From assembly GCA_003389215.1 (NCBI GenBank), contig QQVP01000071.1, forward strand, positions 164,165 to 228,164: 64,000 bases of DNA. Direction: 5' to 3'. The translations under genes and the position numbers were made by a program. Origin of the DNA: Planctomycetota bacterium (GTDB lineage Bacteria; Planctomycetota; Planctomycetia; Pirellulales; UBA7805). Under the pieces are notes generated by a model that worked only from the letters and a program-made list of their open reading frames with translations, searched no databases and was not told where the DNA came from. This document shows positions 1 through 11,719 of this stretch, piece after piece (positions within the stretch are counted from its first letter, which is position 1; every line of letters starts with the position of its first letter).

Positions 1-181
1 TCCCTTGCACATTCGTCAAGAACGTCTCGCAACCCTGGCCGGGCTGCAGGCGGCGAGTGTCGTTCGTGACGAGATTATGCAGAAAGCTGGCCCGGTCGGC
101 GCCGCGGAAGTCGAGCAGCGTTCGACCGGCAAGCCGGACGTAACCGGCACCGCGAGTCAGCGTTTCGTAGCCGTCTGCCAT
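1..181 (-). CDS. ygfZ: YgfZ/GcvT-like folate-binding protein, N-terminal part
   Basis: The minus strand opens with ATG at 181-179 and stays open to the window edge, giving about 60 residues (MADGYETLTRGAGYVRLAGR...). The order of hydrophobic strand, D-F-R-G-A-D, F-L-H-N-L-V-T-N-D-T and a later N-V-Q-G matches the start of the YgfZ/GcvT aminomethyltransferase-like family, where the F-L-x-x-L-x-T-N-D segment is conserved. YgfZ proteins bind tetrahydrofolate and support repair or assembly of some Fe-S enzymes. The start lies 8 bases downstream of the stop of the LarA-like gene, so the two are probably co-transcribed. The gene is cut by the window edge, so the diagnostic K-G-C-Y motif cannot be checked. 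Confidence 0.72.
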   Translation of the reverse strand, partial: MADGYETLTRGAGYVRLAGRTLLDFRGADRASFLHNLVTNDTRRLQPGQGCETFLTNVQG

Positions 182-189
182 GAGGAAGC

Positions 190-1437
190 CTACTGCCTTG
201 CGACGTGACTGGGTGCGGCCATCTCGCCCGCGGGTGTGGCGATCGCATGCTGAGCGTTGGCGATCAGCAGGCAACTCTCCGAGCGGGTGATGAGTCGCGT
301 CAACTCGGCGACGCTGCGGACGGGGGCCATGCCGAGATCTTCGACGGTTTCCTCGTCCAGCTGGCTGACGAAGTAGACTTGCCTGACGCTCAACAGGTGC
401 AGCAGCAGGGTCGCCGCCGCCGCGTCGGTCGAGCGATCCTTCTGCAGGGCGAGCAGCGTCGCTTCATAGTCACGGGCTTCGACGAGACGACGCAGAGCCG
501 GGCCGGGCGGGCTCGCCAACTCGGTGCAAATCGCGATCGCCCCGTCGTCTGTGACCGCACCGTTGGCGGCCGCCAGGGCCCGCGTGACGTTGCTCCAAGT
601 CTGGCACGACGAATCGCCCTCGATGGCGGCAACCACCAGTTCAGCGCGACGAGGCACTTCCTGGTGCCACACCGCCTCGCAGATCTCGCGCCCCTTGCGC
701 GCCACGGCCTCCGGCGCGCCGACCAGGACCTGCAGCACTTCCCCGCTGCCGCCCGGCACGACCTGAATCGTCAACAAGACGCCCAGCAGCCGGGCCGCCT
801 GTTCTGTTTCTTCGCGGCGCCGTCGACGGTGAGCGGCCCACTCTTCGTTGCTGGGGGCGCGAAAACGCTGCCGCGTCTCCTCGTCGGCAAAGGTGGGATA
901 GAGCACCCCGTGGACCCCGTGGTAGCCGGCCATCGAGTCGAGCCGCAGACAACCGATCGGCAACACGAACTCGGCATCGACAATCGTACGGTTCAGATAG
1001 ACACCCTTGCCTTCGGTCGTGGTGCCGAGGAAGGCCAACTCGCTTCGCTCTTCCGAGTTGTGACGCACCACGGTAATCGTGTCGTCCGTGACTTCGCGTA
1101 CCCGCGCCGCCAGGGAATCGTGTTCAACCTCGCCGCCAACGACGATCGTGAGGTTTTCGGCGGCGACCTGCGCCTCGAGCAGGCCGCTGATCGCGCCGGC
1201 AAGCAGATCCTCCCAAGCCGGCAGTTCCGGGTCCAACACGATGGCCACGCGATCGTCCGGCAGCACACACTGCGTCAACGGAGGGAAATCGAGCGGGCTG
1301 ATCAATCCCGCGGCGACCGCCGCGCTCAGATCGTCCACCGGTTCGCAGTCGGGCTGGCCGCACGAGGCGACCAGCCTTTCCGGTGGCAAATCGAGCAAGA
1401 CCTCGCTGTCGGTGCCGAATCGTAGCGTCGTTGTCAT
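190..1437 (-). CDS. LarA-like (DUF2088/lactate racemase domain) protein lacking canonical cofactor residues
   Basis: A protein of 415 residues, close to the usual length of nickel-dependent lactate racemase LarA. ATG at 1437 (MTTTLRFGTD) is preferred over an upstream ATG that would add 28 basic, unrelated residues. Residues 137-150 (LGTTTEGKGVYLNR) match the conserved L-G-T-T-x-x-G-x-P/V-V segment of the family. The region corresponding to the LarA P-H-x3-G-F-S-G-G-x-K motif reads LRLDSMAGYHGVHGVLYP (about 164-181). The Lys that anchors the nickel-pincer cofactor and the neighbouring His are therefore not in their usual places. It may be a non-racemase relative with altered chemistry. It is followed at 8 bases by the ygfZ-like gene. 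Confidence 0.68.
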   Translation of the reverse strand: MTTTLRFGTDSEVLLDLPPERLVASCGQPDCEPVDDLSAAVAAGLISPLDFPPLTQCVLPDDRVAIVLDPELPAWEDLLAGAISGLLEAQVAAENLTIVVGGEVEHDSLAARVREVTDDTITVVRHNSEERSELAFLGTTTEGKGVYLNRTIVDAEFVLPIGCLRLDSMAGYHGVHGVLYPTFADEETRQRFRAPSNEEWAAHRRRRREETEQAARLLGVLLTIQVVPGGSGEVLQVLVGAPEAVARKGREICEAVWHQEVPRRAELVVAAIEGDSSCQTWSNVTRALAAANGAVTDDGAIAICTELASPPGPALRRLVEARDYEATLLALQKDRSTDAAAATLLLHLLSVRQVYFVSQLDEETVEDLGMAPVRSVAELTRLITRSESCLLIANAQHAIATPAGEMAAPSHVARQ

Positions 1438-1711
1438 CGAGTAAAACTCGCCGAGGATTGCTTTGCAGGAAACGGCGGAAAACCAGGAAGGCGAACGGCG
1501 CCGGCTCGCGACCGGGTGCACCTCGACGATCGATCATCGAAGACGGCCTGCCGGTCGCACTAGGGCATCATAGAGGGCGAAAAAAAAGCGGGTCAAGCAG
1601 GCGAGCTTTACGGGCTCGCCTCGGTGGCGAATAATCTAGGGGCAAACATTCTTGTGGCGGGCTGAACCGACGCACGGCGAATGCGCCGCTCGTCGCCCGC
1701 CAAGGCACGCA

Positions 1712-4138
1712 ATGAGGCTTCTCATGACGACGGATCCACTTCTGCTACCCGTGCTGGATTCGCGCCGTTTCGCGTTCCTCGTGGCGTTGCTTTCTGCCAT
1801 CTGTGGCGGCTGTTGGGCTGGCTCCGATTCACGCGAAACGGGTCCCGACCCGGTCGAGCTGGCGGAAACCAATGCGATCGTCGACGAGATGATCGAGGCT
1901 TACCGTCAGGCGCGTTCCTACCGAGACCGCGGGGTTATTCTGTGGGACGGCGAGATACGCGGCGCCGGCACGCGTCACGAGCGATTCCGCTATGCGCTCG
2001 AGTTCGTCCGGCCGAATCGCCTGCGACTCGCGTTCGAACCGTACGGCTCGGACGCGACAGAGATCTACTCGGACGGAGAGTACCTTCATGCGGCCTTCCC
2101 GCAGTACGACAACCAACTCTTGGAGGCCACGGCGCCCGACACCATCGCCGTGCCGGACCTGTACGAGGACGAGTCGTTGGCCGGACTATTTCGGCCCACC
2201 GTTGCCTGCCGACTGACTTCGGAAGATCCGCAGCGGTTCGCTTCGCTTCCGCTCGATCTGCTCACCGGCGCAGATCCGCTCAACGCGCTGCGCGAGGCCG
2301 ACGACGCCCCGCGACGGCTCGAATCACGCACGATCGGCGAAGAGCTCTGCGACGGTGTTCGCTATCGCTTTGGCGACGACGACGTCACCTTGTGGATCAG
2401 TCAGCAGCGACGCCTGCTGCGGAGACTGCAAGTCGCGCCCTCGAAGGTCGACCCTTCGGCCTCTGCCATCGAGCGGATCACGATCAATTTTCGCGACGCG
2501 GAATTCGATGCGGAGATCGAAGTCGGTCGTTTCCAATGGGATCGCACGGGCGCGGAGACGGTCGTCGAGCGAGTGGTGCGGCCCACCGGCGACCTGACCG
2601 TCGGAGAGCCCGGCAAGTTGGTTGGCAAGCCGATGCCGAATCTGTCGTTTCTCCACTTCGACGGCAGCCGGGCGGACATCGAGTCACTGCGTGGCAAGTT
2701 CGTGGTGATCGACATGTGGGCCACCTTTTGCCAGCCTTGTCGGCGAGGGTTGCCGTCCTTCGCCGCCCTACGCGACCAGTACTCGGACCGGGACGACGTC
2801 GTCTTCCTGGCCTTGAATCTCGACGATCCCCGCGTGACCCGCTCCCAAGTGATGTCGACGTTGGTTGAATGGGGAGTGGACCTGCCGCTGACCCGCGTGG
2901 TCGACGCGGACATCAAGGGCGTCTTCGAGCAACTCGAAGTCGAAGCCATTCCCGTGACTGTGATCGTCGATCCGGGTGGTATCGTGCGGTATGTGAAAGT
3001 GGGTGCCCATCCCAAGACCGTGGAGCAATTGCCGGAGGTCGTCGAGGCGGTGCTCAGCTATCCCGAGCGTCTGGCCGAGGCGACGATCGTGGACGGCTCG
3101 CACGCGGTGCCGCTGGCCGAGGCCAAGATTGCCAAGCCGAGCGAGCCCAACCGCTGGACCCGCACCCGCTTGTGGAGCCAGCAGAGTATCTCGGGGGCCG
3201 GCAATCTCCTCGTGGTAAGCGACGCGGGCGGTTCTCCGCGCGTGTTCGCGATCGCCTCGGGCCCCTCGATTGTCGAACTCGACGCGCAGGGCCAGTTGGT
3301 CACGCGGCATACCGACCTGGTGCCCGCGGAAATGAACCTCACAATTCTTCGCAGCGGTCGGACCGGCGAGGGCGAGCGGCTGTTTGCCCTCTCGGGACTG
3401 GGGGCTCCCCAGTTGTTCGTCTTCAACGATCGCTGGGAGCAACAGTTTGCCTATCCGGAAGAGCCGGGGGCCGGGGCGGTTTACGACGTGGCGGTCGATC
3501 GATTTTCCGCGGAAGGTTCGCTACACATCTTCGCGGGCTACTTCGGCCAGGCGGGCGTGCACGTTCTCGATGCCGAGGGGAAGCGACTCTGGCGAAGCCG
3601 CGCCCTGCAGAGTGTTGGGGACATGGCGGTCGCCGACGCCCAGGAGGAGGTTCCGGCCCAGTTGCTCTGCGCCAACGATACGGGCAGCTTGATCCCGCTG
3701 GACGAGACGGGGGCGGCGGCACCGGCCTGGCGTTATGAGAACCGTGCGATTCCCTACATCGCCAGTGCCGACTTTGGCGGCGCGGAGCGAGCCTTGTGCG
3801 GCGTTACCGTCGACCTCCACGGCGGCAACATCGCGGTCGGACTGGTCCGTGACGGCTCGGTCGCCTGGCAATATGTGCTTCCCAGCGGCCAGCACACTTC
3901 GCATCTCGATCCGCTGACCTACGTTTCCGACCCGACGGTTGGGGGCTATTGGGTATTCGCGGCCACGGATGGATCCATTCACTGGGTCTCGGCCGACGGC
4001 AAGACGGCCGATTACTTTGCCACCGGTCGCCCGCTGCGAGGCCTGGCGGCGACTCGTCTCGACGGCAAACTCGTGGTCGTCGCTGCGCACGCGGGCGGAG
4101 TCACCGCCTGGGCCCTCGAGCCGAAGGCGGGCGAATAA
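1712..4138 (+). CDS. Exported thioredoxin-fold (TlpA/redoxin-like) protein with large N- and C-terminal domains
   Basis: Starting at ATG 1712 the product has 808 residues; another ATG lies at 1724. A hydrophobic segment ending in a Cys-Gly-Gly-Cys region suggests a signal peptide and possibly a lipoprotein, although the lipobox is not classical. Residues about 60-290 look like an outer-membrane lipoprotein-sorting-type beta domain. A thioredoxin fold follows, with D-M-W-A-T-F-C-Q-P-C near residue 335-345, so a CxxC redox pair is present, then the cis-Pro region E-A-I-P-V-T. The last ~330 residues are beta-rich and repeat-like, with a beta-propeller look. The architecture is typical of planctomycete periplasmic redoxins, but the substrate is unknown. 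It is followed after ~137 bases by pgk. Confidence 0.75.
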   Translation: MRLLMTTDPLLLPVLDSRRFAFLVALLSAICGGCWAGSDSRETGPDPVELAETNAIVDEMIEAYRQARSYRDRGVILWDGEIRGAGTRHERFRYALEFVRPNRLRLAFEPYGSDATEIYSDGEYLHAAFPQYDNQLLEATAPDTIAVPDLYEDESLAGLFRPTVACRLTSEDPQRFASLPLDLLTGADPLNALREADDAPRRLESRTIGEELCDGVRYRFGDDDVTLWISQQRRLLRRLQVAPSKVDPSASAIERITINFRDAEFDAEIEVGRFQWDRTGAETVVERVVRPTGDLTVGEPGKLVGKPMPNLSFLHFDGSRADIESLRGKFVVIDMWATFCQPCRRGLPSFAALRDQYSDRDDVVFLALNLDDPRVTRSQVMSTLVEWGVDLPLTRVVDADIKGVFEQLEVEAIPVTVIVDPGGIVRYVKVGAHPKTVEQLPEVVEAVLSYPERLAEATIVDGSHAVPLAEAKIAKPSEPNRWTRTRLWSQQSISGAGNLLVVSDAGGSPRVFAIASGPSIVELDAQGQLVTRHTDLVPAEMNLTILRSGRTGEGERLFALSGLGAPQLFVFNDRWEQQFAYPEEPGAGAVYDVAVDRFSAEGSLHIFAGYFGQAGVHVLDAEGKRLWRSRALQSVGDMAVADAQEEVPAQLLCANDTGSLIPLDETGAAAPAWRYENRAIPYIASADFGGAERALCGVTVDLHGGNIAVGLVRDGSVAWQYVLPSGQHTSHLDPLTYVSDPTVGGYWVFAATDGSIHWVSADGKTADYFATGRPLRGLAATRLDGKLVVVAAHAGGVTAWALEPKAGE

Positions 4139-4221
4139 GCCGCGCCGTTCGCGCAATCGCGTATCCCAGTCCCGTATCCCAGTCGCGTCACCGGTGGAGA
4201 ATCGCCGCGCGAAGTGCTAGA

Positions 4222-4259
4222 CTTCGCGATCGAACGTTGTGCTCACTGAGATCGCGAAG
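4222..4259 (+). promoter_or_regulatory. Perfect 10-bp inverted repeat immediately before the pgk ribosome binding site
   Basis: CTTCGCGATC at 4222-4231 is the exact reverse complement of GATCGCGAAG at 4250-4259, with an 18-base spacer. The right arm ends one base before AAGGAG (4261-4266), the likely Shine-Dalgarno site of pgk. It could be an mRNA hairpin that controls access to the ribosome binding site, or an operator. The symmetry is seen in the sequence; the function is inferred. Confidence 0.45.
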
Positions 4260-4275
4260 CAAGGAGTGACTGGTT

Positions 4276-5469
<1,194 letters not shown>

Positions 5470-5808
5470 CCACCTGGAAGTGGCCGCTTTCCGAACGCGA
5501 TAGAGCCGCGTCCCAATCTCGCCACCCTGCCCAGATTCCGGCAAGTCCGGGGCCGCAAGGGAATAAGCCAGCGGCGTCGCCACGAATCGGCCCTTACCAC
5601 ATGAGTCGCGGGGCGGCAGCCGTCGAAGGGACGTCCGCCGCCACGTCCTGCGGCGTGCTTCCCGAGATTCGTGGGGCCAGAGGCCCGTTTGTTGACCCCG
5701 CCGACCCGGGCGTGAGAAACTCAGAGGGCGGGTCAGACAGCACGAAGTCTCGACCAACTTTTTTTCCCTCGAACGAACCTTCCTCAATAGGGCCTGATCG
5801 AGAAACTC
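5470..5808. other. Intergenic region pgk - DUF1598 gene
   Basis: 339 bases with no convincing coding sequence. A short G-C stem (GGGCC-AGA-GGCCC at about 5674-5686) followed by a T-containing stretch could be a weak terminator for pgk. The promoter of the downstream gene should lie here, but no clear -35/-10 pair is visible. Confidence 0.4.
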
Positions 5809-7647
5809 ATGCGGCACGCCGTCCCTTCTCGCCGATCGCCGCTGACCACGTGGATGCCAATCCGATCGTGGCAGCACCGGCTGGTCGTTCCCGCCAGACC
5901 GTTGATCCTTGCCGGCCTGTTGATGATCGCTGCGGGCGAGATCGCTGTGGCCAAAGTGGCGCCCGACCCCTCGCCATCGCAAGCGTTGATCATGCAGCAC
6001 GTCGAGGCGGGCGAATTTGCCCCGGCGATTCATTTGACACGCCGCCTTCCCGCCGGCTCCTCTCGCGACCGACTCTGGGCCGAGATCGCCGTGGCACAAA
6101 CCCGCTCAGGCATTTCGGCGGCCGACCAGGTTCTGCGGGAGATCGAAGACGATCGCGTGCGGGGCGACGCGGTCGCCCGGGTTCGCGAGATTCGCTTCCA
6201 GGGGCAACCGTTTCTGGCCCAGTTCGACGACGGAGGTGGCGGCGGGGATATCAATTCGCAGGCCGACTTCGATGCCGTCATCGAGCTGATTCAAAACACG
6301 ATCGAGCCCGATACCTGGGAAGAGGCGGGGGGCACCGGCCGTATCGCCGAGTTTGAAACGGGCGTGCGGGTCGACGCCTCGGGACAGTTGCATCGGCTGC
6401 TGGCGCCGCAGCAGGCATCGGCGCTGGTGCGGCTGCGCCGAAGCAGTGCGCAGCGGGCGGACAACTCGGAGGCTCGTACCGCGTCGCAATTGCGCAAGGT
6501 CTCGTTACCTCGGCTCGAACGCCAGGTGCAATTGCGTCTCGCCGCCGGCCACAAGCCGACAAGTACCATGCGTGTGCTGGCAGGCCTGCAGCGAATTCAG
6601 TACGTCTTTGTCTACCCCGAGAAGGGCGATCTCGTCTTGGCCGGGCCGGCCGGCAACTGGCGCGAGAGCGAGGCGAGCGGACCGGTCTCGACGGCGACCG
6701 GTCGTCCCCTGCTGCAGCTCGACGACCTGGTGGTCTTGCTCCGCATGTTGTCGCAGAAAAACGGTATTCTCTTCGGCTGCGCCATTACGCCGACGCAGGA
6801 GGGGCTGGCCCGGACGCAGGCGCTGGCCGAACGTTCCCGGAACATCAAGCTGGCCAAGGGAGAACCGGCGCGACAGCGATGGGTTGGCGAGATTCGCGAC
6901 ACGCTCGGGCCACAGACGATCGACGTCTACGGGGTCGATCCGCGGACCCGCGTCGCCCAGGTGATCGTGGCCGCGGACTACCACATGAAGCTGGTGGGGA
7001 TGGGGCTGGAGCCCGGGGCGGGCAACGTGGTGAGCTACCTGGACAGCATCGAGCTGGCCGACGACGAGGCTCCGCCCGATCTCGGCGTGCTCCGCTGGTG
7101 GTTCACACTGAATTACAAGGCGATCGAAGCGACCAACGAGGGCCACGGCTTTGCCCTGCGTGGCCAGGGCGTGCAGGTGCTCAGCGAGAACGAGCGGCTT
7201 TCCGCCGAGGGAAAGCGGATTCACACCGGCAAGTCGGACCAGCTAACGGCCGGGTTTGCCCAGTCGTTCACGCGAAACTTCTCCCACCTGATGGAGAAGT
7301 ACCCGATGTACGCCGACCTGCAAAACGTGTTCGACCTGGCCCTGGTGGCGGCCCTGCTGCGCGATCGCCAATTGCCCGCGGAGGTGGGGTGGCATCTGAC
7401 TTGCTTCGGCGACCAGGGGCAATATGCGGTTGCTCTTGGCGAGGCACCTCGCAGCGTGGAGAGCGTGATCAACTACCGCGCGTTCCCGGCCGGTCAGATC
7501 ATCGCCGGCGTGAGCGGCGGGGTTCGCGTCGACCCGGCCGAGCTCGTAGATGCCGAGTCGGTGCGCGTCGTCAAGCGTGGCGAGTTGGTCCACGGCCATC
7601 GATACGCCCAGCCGCCCGACGACGTCGATCGATGGTGGTGGGATTGA
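5809..7647 (+). CDS. DUF1598-type secreted protein (larger paralogue)
   Basis: A 612-residue protein with a basic N terminus and hydrophobic segment (residues about 28-47, ending A-V-A-K), consistent with export. It clearly shares a domain with the protein at 30956-32329. Shared blocks include L-A-G-L-Q-R-[IV]-x-Y-V-F-V-Y-P-E-x-x-D-[IL]-V-L, a D-D/E-D-L-[IV]-V block, C-[AS]-I-x-P-T-x-E-G, and V-A-A-D-Y-[HR]-M-K. This is the planctomycete family known as DUF1598, whose function is unknown. The N-terminal half also has an alpha-helical region (residues ~60-125) that the shorter paralogue only partly keeps. A glycine/aspartate-rich linker (D-D-G-G-G-G-G-D, about 143-150) separates the two parts. 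Confidence 0.75.
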   Translation: MRHAVPSRRSPLTTWMPIRSWQHRLVVPARPLILAGLLMIAAGEIAVAKVAPDPSPSQALIMQHVEAGEFAPAIHLTRRLPAGSSRDRLWAEIAVAQTRSGISAADQVLREIEDDRVRGDAVARVREIRFQGQPFLAQFDDGGGGGDINSQADFDAVIELIQNTIEPDTWEEAGGTGRIAEFETGVRVDASGQLHRLLAPQQASALVRLRRSSAQRADNSEARTASQLRKVSLPRLERQVQLRLAAGHKPTSTMRVLAGLQRIQYVFVYPEKGDLVLAGPAGNWRESEASGPVSTATGRPLLQLDDLVVLLRMLSQKNGILFGCAITPTQEGLARTQALAERSRNIKLAKGEPARQRWVGEIRDTLGPQTIDVYGVDPRTRVAQVIVAADYHMKLVGMGLEPGAGNVVSYLDSIELADDEAPPDLGVLRWWFTLNYKAIEATNEGHGFALRGQGVQVLSENERLSAEGKRIHTGKSDQLTAGFAQSFTRNFSHLMEKYPMYADLQNVFDLALVAALLRDRQLPAEVGWHLTCFGDQGQYAVALGEAPRSVESVINYRAFPAGQIIAGVSGGVRVDPAELVDAESVRVVKRGELVHGHRYAQPPDDVDRWWWD

Positions 7648-7699
7648 GCGTCCTGCTTAGGGCAACGGGGCGCGCGTTCTCGCGAAATGTCGCCCCGCG

Positions 7700-8482
7700 C
7701 TAGGCCGACTTGCGGCGCTCGACGAAGGCCCGATAGTCGTCGACCGTGTCGATGCCCGCGGCGGCTCGCTCGACGACACCGACTTGAATCGTATGGCCGG
7801 CGTCGAGGACGCGGAGTTGCTCGAGGTCTTCGAGTTGTTCCCGATCGGTCGGAGGCAACTTGGCGAGTTCCAGCAGGAACGCCCGTCGATAGGCGTAAAT
7901 GCCCAGGTGCTGATAGAAGTGCGGCTCGATGTCCGTCAGCAGCCGCTCGTTCCAATTCCGCACTGCGGGAATGGCCGCCCGACTGAAGTAGAGGGCACGC
8001 CCAAAGCGGTCGAAGATGACCTTCACGCACGACGGGTCGTCGAGTTGGGCGCGGCTGCGAATCGGGGTGCTGAGTGTCGCCATCACGGCGTCGGGATGGC
8101 TCTCCAGCATCTCGACCAGTCGATCGATTTGCTCGCCATCCAGTTCAGGCTCGTCTCCCTGGACATTGACCACCACGTCGATGCCGGCAAACGCCGCTTC
8201 CCGAGCGACTCGGGCCACGCGGTCGGTACCGCTGCCGATGCCTGCCTCGGTCAACACCGCCTGGCCGCCGAAGCGAACCACCTCGTCGGCGATCACACGG
8301 TCTTCGGTCGCGACGCAGACGCCCAGCGGCCGCGTCGCCTGGCGGGCGGACTCGTACGTGTGCTGGATCAACGACTTGCCCGTGTCGCGGAGCAACATCT
8401 TCTGTGGCAGACGCGTCGATGCCAGGCGAGCCGGGATGACGACGTAACTGGTCAGTTGGCTCGTGCGATTTGCGTGAGACAT
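7700..8482 (-). CDS. kdsB: 3-deoxy-manno-octulosonate cytidylyltransferase (CMP-Kdo synthetase)
   Basis: A 260-residue protein of normal KdsB length. It activates Kdo with CTP for lipid A/LPS core synthesis. The N terminus V-V-I-P-A-R-L-A-S-T-R-L-P-Q-K matches the nucleotide-binding P-A-R-x-x-S-x-R-x-P-x-K signature. The central V-N-V-Q-G-D-E-P motif (about 104-111) is the metal- and sugar-binding hallmark of the family. Later G-I-Y-A-Y-R and E-Q-L-E-D-L-E-Q-L-R segments also fit. Its presence supports a Gram-negative-type envelope with LPS. It is transcribed divergently from glmS, another envelope precursor gene. Confidence 0.95.
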   Translation of the reverse strand: MSHANRTSQLTSYVVIPARLASTRLPQKMLLRDTGKSLIQHTYESARQATRPLGVCVATEDRVIADEVVRFGGQAVLTEAGIGSGTDRVARVAREAAFAGIDVVVNVQGDEPELDGEQIDRLVEMLESHPDAVMATLSTPIRSRAQLDDPSCVKVIFDRFGRALYFSRAAIPAVRNWNERLLTDIEPHFYQHLGIYAYRRAFLLELAKLPPTDREQLEDLEQLRVLDAGHTIQVGVVERAAAGIDTVDDYRAFVERRKSA

Positions 8483-8828
8483 ACCGGCGATTCCTGTCGC
8501 GGAATTCTGATTGCGGAAAGGCGCCCCGCGCTGGGACGCCGTGAGCGGGCCGAGGATGATAGCCCGTTTCGCCGGACCCGGGATAGGTCAAATTGTGCGG
8601 GTTATTGGGCCTGGACGGGCTCGTGGCTTGCCGCGAGGGGCGCGAACCGACATGGGGACCCACGGCACGCTGGTTTCGAGCGTCCGAAATGCTGCCCAGA
8701 ATGGCGGACTTGTGATAGTCTAGAAGAATAGCGCTTGCGCTCAGGAGGCGCTCTGGCGCACCACTTCGGCGGCCGTGCGCAGCGACCCCGGACGGTCCCT
8801 TTCCGAGTCTGCGGAGAATCGCCAAGAC
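8483..8828. other. Divergent intergenic region kdsB / glmS
   Basis: 346 bases between divergent genes that should hold both promoters. A region around 8711-8730 (TTGTGATAGTCTAGAAGAAT) is AT-richer and could contain a -10 element for glmS. I see no glmS ribozyme core and no strong Shine-Dalgarno site before the glmS ATG. Confidence 0.35.
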
Positions 8829-10724
<1,896 letters not shown>

Positions 10725-10826
10725 CGCCGGCTTGACCGCGCCACGGCGACTCGATAGCTTGTAGGGCTCGGTGGTGTTCTGCTGCCGTGGTCTGGACCGT
10801 AATCCTTCGTTGCAGGAGATCGACTC

Positions 10827-11012
10827 GTGGGAGCCAGCGAGCGCACCAAAGAGATCAAACGTCGCCGCCATCGACGAAAGAAGATGGCCAAACTTGCCGA
10901 GCGCTCGAAGAAGGCGACGGTCTCCGAGAAGAGCGTCATTGCTCACAAGATCCGCGGGCTCACCCCGGGCGCCGAGGAGATCATCGCGGCCTGGGGTCTG
11001 GAAAGCCGCTAA
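10827..11012 (+). CDS. Small basic planctomycete protein (possibly DUF6800-like)
   Basis: A 61-residue protein starting at GTG 10827, preceded by AGGAG about 9 bases upstream, which supports it as a real gene. The N-terminal half is extremely basic (E-R-T-K-E-I-K-R-R-R-H-R-R-K-K) and helical. The C-terminal half ends in a neutral helix (T-P-G-A-E-E-I-I-A-A-W-G-L). Short proteins with this R/K-rich start occur widely in planctomycetes, and I think they are the family catalogued as DUF6800, but I cannot verify that here. The composition suggests nucleic acid or ribosome contact. It follows glmS by about 100 bases on the same strand. Confidence 0.6.
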   Translation: MGASERTKEIKRRRHRRKKMAKLAERSKKATVSEKSVIAHKIRGLTPGAEEIIAAWGLESR

Positions 11013-11359
11013 CGCGCGCCGCAAAGGGGGCAGTGCTCGCCACCGTCCAGCGACGCTCAACGATTGCGACGACGGTGACGTCGCATTCGGGTATTTGGGA
11101 CGTCGCACTTGGGGGCGAGGCCCCTCCCAAACGTCAACGGCGCGGCTGCCCGGGCGATCGATCGCATGCCGCGGCCTGGCCAGGCGCTCCCGCCGGGATT
11201 ACCAGGCCAAGCCCCGACGCCTCAAAAGGGGGGGCGAGCCTCCTGGCGAGCCGAGAGCCACGAATGATTCTGCGGCTCAGCAGGCTTCGGTCGCGAGCTC
11301 AGCCGAGCGGAGCTTCGCCCCTGGCGACGGACGTTGGGAAACGCGTTTTGAGACAACGC
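11013..11359. other. Intergenic region between convergent genes
   Basis: 347 bases separating the small basic protein gene from the oppositely oriented DUF3467 gene. It contains GC-rich partial inverted repeats, for example around 11108-11130 (TTGGGGGCGAGG and CCCCTCCCAA), that could act as a two-way terminator. Reading frames across it have arbitrary composition, and I see no gene. Confidence 0.4.
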
Positions 11360-11719
11360 CTAGCCTTCGCCGCCGGCGCTGCGGGCACCCGGGACGATGC
11401 GCTTCTGCACGTCCGTTTCCAGGACACCGAAGGTCGCTTCGTGACGCTGCACCGCCATCTGCAGAGCCGCGAGCAGCCGCTTGGCCGTGAAGAAGTTGAC
11501 GATCACCCGCTGGCTAATGCGAATGGGCTCCGACGGTACGCCGACCGGCTGCTTGTTGAGGCCCAGGTCGATGATCAGTTCTTCCGGCGTTCCCATCACG
11601 CGACAGAAGTTCGCATAGAAGGCCGCCGCGTGGCTGTCGTCGACCTCGAACGTCGCTCGTTGTTGTCCGCCTGCAGCTCCCTGTTCGTCCGCCGGCGTTT
11701 CCGCTTTCTCTTCGGCCAT
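11360..11719 (-). CDS. DUF3467 family protein
   Basis: A 119-residue cytoplasmic protein. After a charged, low-complexity start (M-A-E-E-K-A-E-T-P-A-D-E-Q), the core reads F-Y-A-N-F-C-R-V-M-G-T-P-E-E-L-I-I-D-L-G, then R-I-S-Q-R-V-I-V-N-F-F-T-A-K-R-L-L-A-A-L. This is the pattern of the small DUF3467 family (Y-A-N-x-x-x-[IV]-x-x-[ST]-x-x-[DE] followed by P-x-x-A-K-x-L). The family's role is unknown. The start ATG 11719 follows an AGAGAA-type purine stretch. No partner gene is adjacent on the same strand. Confidence 0.75.
   Translation of the reverse strand: MAEEKAETPADEQGAAGGQQRATFEVDDSHAAAFYANFCRVMGTPEELIIDLGLNKQPVGVPSEPIRISQRVIVNFFTAKRLLAALQMAVQRHEATFGVLETDVQKRIVPGARSAGGEG

Noticed and set aside
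205..1425. Long open frame opposite the LarA-like gene
   Set aside because: Its product has no family motif and consists of Arg/Gln/Gly-rich sequence typical of the antisense frame of a GC-rich gene.
1383..1634. Small ORF between the LarA-like and thioredoxin-fold genes
   Set aside because: Arg/Ser-rich antisense-like composition, no Shine-Dalgarno site, and it overlaps the start of the LarA-like gene.
8700..8828. Possible glmS ribozyme or riboswitch before glmS
   Set aside because: No recognisable ribozyme core or pseudoknot sequence is visible; short GC stems alone are not enough.
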